Of a stretch of 64,000 nucleotides of DNA, positions 60,191 through 64,000 are shown one piece after another; position 1 is the stretch's first letter; every line of letters starts with the position of its first letter. Source of the stretch: Streptomyces hilarionis. GTDB lineage: Bacteria > Actinomycetota > Actinomycetes > Streptomycetales > Streptomycetaceae. The position numbers and the translations under genes are program-made. The stretch lies in the NCBI RefSeq assembly GCF_024539675.1, contig NZ_JAHHIT010000042.1, positions 1 to 64,000 of the forward strand, written 5' to 3'. Below the pieces are notes generated by a model, which was not told the origin of the DNA, ran no database searches, and was given only the letters and a program-made list of their open reading frames with translations.

Positions 60191-61339
60191 TCACCCCGCG
60201 TGGACGACGTCCTTCTCCTCGGCGAAGTGGCAGGCCGACTCGTGGGCGGCCGGCGTGTCCACGCCCTTGAAGCGCTCGGGAACGGCCAGGAGGGGAGTCT
60301 CCTCGGCGCACTTGTCCTGGGCCTTCCAGCAGCGGGTGCGGAAGCGGCAGCCGGACGGCGGGTTCGCCGGCGACGGCACGTCACCGGTGAGGATGATCCG
60401 CTCGCGGCCCTCACGGGCGTCCGGGTCGGGCACCGGGACCGCCGACAGCAGCGCCTGCGTGTACGGGTGCGTCGGGTGCTCGTAGATCTGCTCGTCGGAG
60501 CCGATCTCGGCGATCCGGCCGAGGTACATCACGCCGACCCGGTCCGAGATGTGCCGGACGATCGACAGGTCGTGCGCGATGAAGACGTAGGAGAGGTTGA
60601 ACTCGTCCTGGAGTCGCTCCATCAGGTTGATGACCTGGGCCTGGACGGACACGTCCAGAGCGGAGACCGGCTCGTCGCAGATGATGACCTCGGGGTTGAG
60701 CGCCAGGCCGCGGGCGATGCCGATGCGCTGACGCTGACCGCCCGAGAACTGGTGCGGGTAGCGGTTGATGTACTCCGGGTTCAGACCGACGACGTCCAGC
60801 AGCTCGCGCACGCGCTGCCGCCGGTCGCCCTTGGGGGCCACCTCGGGGTGGATGTCGAAGGGCTCGCCGATGATGTCGCCGACCGTCATGCGCGGGTTGA
60901 GCGAGGTGTACGGGTCCTGGAAGATCATCTGGATGTTCCGGCGGACCGCCTTGAGCGCCCGCCCGGACAGCCTGGTGATGTCCTGGCCCTTGTAGAAGAC
61001 CTCGCCGGCCGTCGCCTTCTCCAGGTTCATCAGAACCTTGGCGACGGTCGACTTGCCGCAGCCGGACTCGCCCACGATGCCCAGGGTCTCGCCCTGGTAC
61101 AGGTCGAAGGAGACGCCGTCGACGGCCTTCACCGCGCCGACCTGGCGCTTGACGATGATGCCCTGCGTCAGCGGGAAGTGCTTGACGAGGTTGCGCACCT
61201 GGAGGATCGGCTCGCCGCGCTCGACGGGCGCTTCGAGGGCGGCGACCTTCTCCTCCACCGAGTGCACGTCGGCGACCTCCAGCGGGGAGACGTTGGGCGT
61301 GGCGTCCCCGGGCTCGGTGGCCTTGGTCGTGTCAGCCAT
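60191..61339 (-). CDS. Oligopeptide ABC transporter ATPase (OppF type), operon 2
   Basis: A 382-residue ATPase, close in sequence to the one at 52787-53827 ([50 protein letters not shown]). It differs by about 40 extra N-terminal residues (TKATEPGDATPNVSPLEV and onward) before ILQVRNLVKHFPL. Overlaps the OppD gene by 8 nt. AAGGAG precedes the ATG. Energises peptide import with its partner. Confidence 0.93.
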   Translation of the reverse strand: MADTTKATEPGDATPNVSPLEVADVHSVEEKVAALEAPVERGEPILQVRNLVKHFPLTQGIIVKRQVGAVKAVDGVSFDLYQGETLGIVGESGCGKSTVAKVLMNLEKATAGEVFYKGQDITRLSGRALKAVRRNIQMIFQDPYTSLNPRMTVGDIIGEPFDIHPEVAPKGDRRQRVRELLDVVGLNPEYINRYPHQFSGGQRQRIGIARGLALNPEVIICDEPVSALDVSVQAQVINLMERLQDEFNLSYVFIAHDLSIVRHISDRVGVMYLGRIAEIGSDEQIYEHPTHPYTQALLSAVPVPDPDAREGRERIILTGDVPSPANPPSGCRFRTRCWKAQDKCAEETPLLAVPERFKGVDTPAAHESACHFAEEKDVVHAG

Positions 61340-62387
61340 GGATCGTCTCCTTCCAGAAGTGGCACGCGCTGGCGCGGCCGGGCAGTGCCGTCCCGTCCCG
61401 CTCGGTCACCTGGACCAGCGGCGGGACGTCCGTGCGGCACACGTCCTGCGCGCGGTCGCAACGGGGGTTGAAGGCGCAGCCACGCGGCACCTTCAGCAGG
61501 TTGGGCGGCAGGCCCCTGATCGCGTAGAGCTCCTGGCCCTTCTGGTCCAGACGCGGGATCGAGTCGAGCAGACCGCGCGTGTAGGGGTGGGCGGGGCGCT
61601 TGTACAGCTCGTGCACCGGCGCGGTCTCCACGATCCGGCCCGCGTACATCACCGCGATCTTGTCGGCGACGTCCGCGACCACACCGAGGTCGTGGGTGAT
61701 GAGGATGAGACCCATCTGGTACTCGCGCTGCAACTCCGCGAGCAGGTCCATCACCTGGGCCTGGACGGTCACGTCGAGGGCCGTGGTCGGCTCGTCGGCG
61801 ATGATCAGGTCCGGCTCCAGGGCGAGCGCCATCGCGATCATGATGCGCTGGCGCATACCGCCCGAGAACTGGTGCGGGTAGTCGCTCACCCGCGCCGCGG
61901 CGGCCGGGATCTTCACCCGGTCCATCAGCTCCACGGCCTTGGCCTTGGCGTCCTTGCGGGACATGCCCTGGTGGACGCGGAACATCTCACCGAGCTGGAA
62001 GCCCACGCTGAGCACCGGGTTGAGCGAGGACAGCGCGTCCTGGAAGATCATCGCGATGCGCGCACCGCGGATCTTGCGCCGCTCCTCCTCGGACATGGCG
62101 AGCATGTCCCGGCCGTGGAAGCGGATCTCGCCCTGCGGGATGCGGGCCGGCGGCATGTCGAGGATGCCCATGATGGCCTGGGCCGTCACGGACTTGCCCG
62201 AGCCGGACTCGCCGAGCACGGCGAGCGTCTCGCCGGAGTTCACGGAGTAGTTGACTCCGTTGACGGCCCGGACCACGCCCTCGCGGGTGTGGAACTCGAC
62301 GTGCAGGTCCCGCACGTCGAGAAGCGGTCCGGTGCTCTCGCCGTCACGCGGAGCCGGGATGGCGTCTGTCTGGTCGATGATGGTCAC
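61332..62387 (-). CDS. Oligopeptide ABC transporter ATPase (OppD type), operon 2
   Basis: A 351-residue ATPase with [38 protein letters not shown] and a CAFNPRCDRAQDVC C-terminal cysteine region. Very like the operon 1 OppD, including GILDMPPARI versus [13 protein letters not shown] start at 62387 with GGGAGGCG upstream; the frame is open farther upstream but inside the permease gene region. Confidence 0.93.
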   Translation of the reverse strand: MTIIDQTDAIPAPRDGESTGPLLDVRDLHVEFHTREGVVRAVNGVNYSVNSGETLAVLGESGSGKSVTAQAIMGILDMPPARIPQGEIRFHGRDMLAMSEEERRKIRGARIAMIFQDALSSLNPVLSVGFQLGEMFRVHQGMSRKDAKAKAVELMDRVKIPAAAARVSDYPHQFSGGMRQRIMIAMALALEPDLIIADEPTTALDVTVQAQVMDLLAELQREYQMGLILITHDLGVVADVADKIAVMYAGRIVETAPVHELYKRPAHPYTRGLLDSIPRLDQKGQELYAIRGLPPNLLKVPRGCAFNPRCDRAQDVCRTDVPPLVQVTERDGTALPGRASACHFWKETIHG

Positions 62388-62398
62388 GTACGCCTCCC

Positions 62399-63337
62399 TC
62401 AGCGCATCTTCGGGTCGAAGGCGTCGCGCACCACGTCGCCGAGCATGATGAACGCCAGCACGGTGATGCTCAGGGCGCCGGCCGGGAACAGCAGTGCGTG
62501 CGGCGAGGTCAGGAACCGGTCCTGGGCGTCGCTGATCATCAGACCCCAGGAGATGTTGGGGTACTGGATGCCGATGCCCAGGTAGGACAGGGCGGCCTCG
62601 GCCGCGATGTAGACGCCCAGGTTCATGGTGGTGATGACGATGACGGGGGCGAGCGTGTTCGGCAGGATGTGCCGGAACGCGATCCGTCCCGGGCCCGCGC
62701 CGAGCGCGCGGGCGGCCGCCACGTAGTCGTTGTACTTGTTGGAGATGACCTCGCCGCGCATGATGCGGAAGACCTGCGGCCAGCCGAGGATCGCCATGAT
62801 GAACGACACCGACCACACGTCGCCGCCGCCCCAGATCGACATGATCAGCAGACCGCCGACGAGCAGCGGCAGGGCGGAGAAGACCTCGGTGATGCGGGAC
62901 AGCAGGGCGTCGATCCAGCCGCCGATCAGGCCGGCCAGCATGCCCACCAGGCCGCCGATCAGCGTCGTGGCGATGGTGGTCACCACGCCGACGATGATCG
63001 AGTTGCGGGCGCCGTACATCGTGCGCGTGTAGATGTCGCAGCCCTGCACGTCGTAGCCGAACAGGTGGCCCGAGGTGGGCGGGGTCATCGAGTTCTGGAG
63101 CTGGCAGAAGCCGTCCGAGAACGGGGAGCGCGCGGTGAACAGACCCGGGACGACGGCCACGGCGAGCAGGAACACGATGACGAGTCCCGACACGATGAAC
63201 ATCGGCCGCTTGCGCAGGTCGGCCCAGCCGTCCTTGAGCAGGCTCGCCTGACGTGCCGCCGCCTTCTCGTCGGCCTCGATCTCCTTGGCGAGGGCCGCCT
63301 CGTCGGTCGTCGGCCTCTCTATCGTCTTCTCACTCAT
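62399..63337 (-). CDS. Oligopeptide ABC permease (OppC type), operon 2
   Basis: A 312-residue permease. A short acidic N-terminus (TTDEAALAKEIEADEKAAAR) precedes TM1 (MFIVSGLVIVFLLAVAVVPG), a loop with YDVQGCDIYTRTMYG, and the EAA loop DYVAAARALGAGPGRIAFRHI. Overlaps the OppB gene by 8 nt. The final FDPKMR mirrors operon 1 DPKLR. Confidence 0.92.
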   Translation of the reverse strand: MSEKTIERPTTDEAALAKEIEADEKAAARQASLLKDGWADLRKRPMFIVSGLVIVFLLAVAVVPGLFTARSPFSDGFCQLQNSMTPPTSGHLFGYDVQGCDIYTRTMYGARNSIIVGVVTTIATTLIGGLVGMLAGLIGGWIDALLSRITEVFSALPLLVGGLLIMSIWGGGDVWSVSFIMAILGWPQVFRIMRGEVISNKYNDYVAAARALGAGPGRIAFRHILPNTLAPVIVITTMNLGVYIAAEAALSYLGIGIQYPNISWGLMISDAQDRFLTSPHALLFPAGALSITVLAFIMLGDVVRDAFDPKMR

Positions 63338-64000
63338 AACGGATCCTCGGGTCGAGCACGGCGTACAGCAGGTCCACGAGAAGGTTCGCGACCAGGTAGA
63401 TCAGCACCAGGAGGGTGACCAGACCGACGACGACGGGGCGCTCGCGCAGATAGAGGGACTGGGCCAACTGCTGGCCGATGCCCGGCATGTTGAACACGCG
63501 CTCGGTGATGATGGCGCCGCCCATCAGGGCTCCGAGGTCGAAGCCCAGGAAGGTGACCACCGGGATCAGCGAGTTGCGCAGGGCGTGCAGACCGATGACC
63601 CGGCGCTGCGGCAGGCCCTTGGCGACCGCCGTGCGCACGTAGTCGGCACGGACCGACTCGGTCATGCTCGCCCGGGTGAGCCGGGCGATGTACGCCATCG
63701 ACGTCGTGGCCAGCACGATCGCCGGGAGGATGTAGCTCTGCGGCCAGCCCTGCTGGATGCCGGCCACCGGCGTGATCTTGAGGTTCACGCCGAACTCGAG
63801 CTGGAGCACGCTGCCCAGGACGAAGACGGGGATGGAGATCAGCACGAGCGTGGAGATCAGCACCACGTTGTCGAGGAACTTGCCGCGCTTGAGCGCGGCG
63901 AAGATGCCCGCCACGACGCCGATGACGGCTTCCAGCGCGAAGGCGGTCAGCCCCAGCTTCAACGTGATGGGGAACCGCTGGGACACGAGGTCGGAGACGG
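63330..64000 (-). CDS. Oligopeptide ABC permease (OppB type), operon 2, partial
   Basis: The C-terminal 220 or so residues of an OppB-type permease; the N-terminus lies past the right edge. The EAA loop is DYVRTAVAKGLPQRRVIGLHALRN and the end LVDLLYAVLDPRIRYE, matching operon 1. The first TM and the preceding binding-protein gene, if present, are outside. In S. coelicolor, bldK and a second opp operon are adjacent, so this is a plausible bldK-region counterpart. Confidence 0.9.
   Translation of the reverse strand, partial: VSDLVSQRFPITLKLGLTAFALEAVIGVVAGIFAALKRGKFLDNVVLISTLVLISIPVFVLGSVLQLEFGVNLKITPVAGIQQGWPQSYILPAIVLATTSMAYIARLTRASMTESVRADYVRTAVAKGLPQRRVIGLHALRNSLIPVVTFLGFDLGALMGGAIITERVFNMPGIGQQLAQSLYLRERPVVVGLVTLLVLIYLVANLLVDLLYAVLDPRIRYE

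Noticed and set aside
52787..64000. Assigning bldK gene names to the oligopeptide operons
   Set aside because: Both operons resemble BldK, but gene order memory and missing sequence at the right edge do not allow choosing the orthologue.

Overview
The window is high-GC chromosomal DNA of a Streptomyces-type actinomycete. The evidence is GTG, TTG and rarer start codons, third-position GC bias, mycothiol (mshB) and mycobacteria-like gene order, DUF3107/DUF3117/DUF3152 families, and duplicated oligopeptide ABC operons. The genes are almost all core, vertically inherited types. No tRNA, rRNA, CRISPR array, prophage or complete insertion sequence was seen. The one clear mobile trace is a 175-bp palindromic MITE-like element at 15608-15782.

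Layout, left to right. 0-4.9 kb: minus-strand genes for the N-terminus of an unknown protein, a DUF3492 glycosyltransferase, a membrane-anchored metzincin-like DUF3152 protein and an alpha/beta hydrolase. 5.1-11.4 kb: small acidic protein, TetR regulator, DUF3107, small membrane protein, ferritin-like protein and a long-tailed DEAD-box helicase; this order resembles Mycobacterium tuberculosis Rv3207c-Rv3211. 11.5-18.5 kb: hydrolase, NYN protein, small proteins, MarC, PHP phosphoesterase, DUF6758 (with the MITE in its stop codon), an MFS exporter and a SUFU-domain protein.

18.5-24.8 kb is a magnesium-flavoured block. It holds CorA behind a ~500-nt leader with a 15-codon upstream ORF, a soluble MgtE-N/CBS protein overlapping a DUF1003 membrane protein, and the Mrp Fe-S carrier. 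25-31.5 kb is the envelope-stress block: ECF sigma factor, zinc anti-sigma, HtrA/DegP-like protease and TatB on one strand, with an O-methyltransferase divergent. The same order surrounds M. tuberculosis sigE (Rv1220c-Rv1224), with mrp and corA nearby.

31.6-42.4 kb: DUF3117, a PaaG-type enoyl-CoA hydratase/isomerase, tag glycosylase, DivIVA-like protein, a FolP2-type pterin protein, a LOG-family protein, dapE, two exported proteins, dapC, ferredoxin fdxC, a GNAT enzyme and a SirB1-like protein. dapE, dapC and fdxC belong to the lysine/cell-wall and redox core. 42.4-52.6 kb: a translationally coupled ABC exporter-histidine kinase-response regulator operon, a collagen-like VanW/YoaR-type wall-binding protein, mshB and an S9 peptidase. 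52.8-64 kb: two related oligopeptide (Opp/BldK-type) ABC operons, both on the minus strand, separated by an XRE regulator and a small secreted beta-rich protein. The second operon runs off the right edge.

Recurring regulatory themes are strong hairpin terminators at gene ends, overlapping stop/start codons in operons, and many genes without a Shine-Dalgarno sequence that carry TANNNT 6-7 nt before the start (predicted leaderless mRNAs). Two conserved genes lack a usual start codon: the helicase appears to use CTG and the O-methyltransferase ATT. All functional calls are by reading motifs and recalled families; no database search was run.
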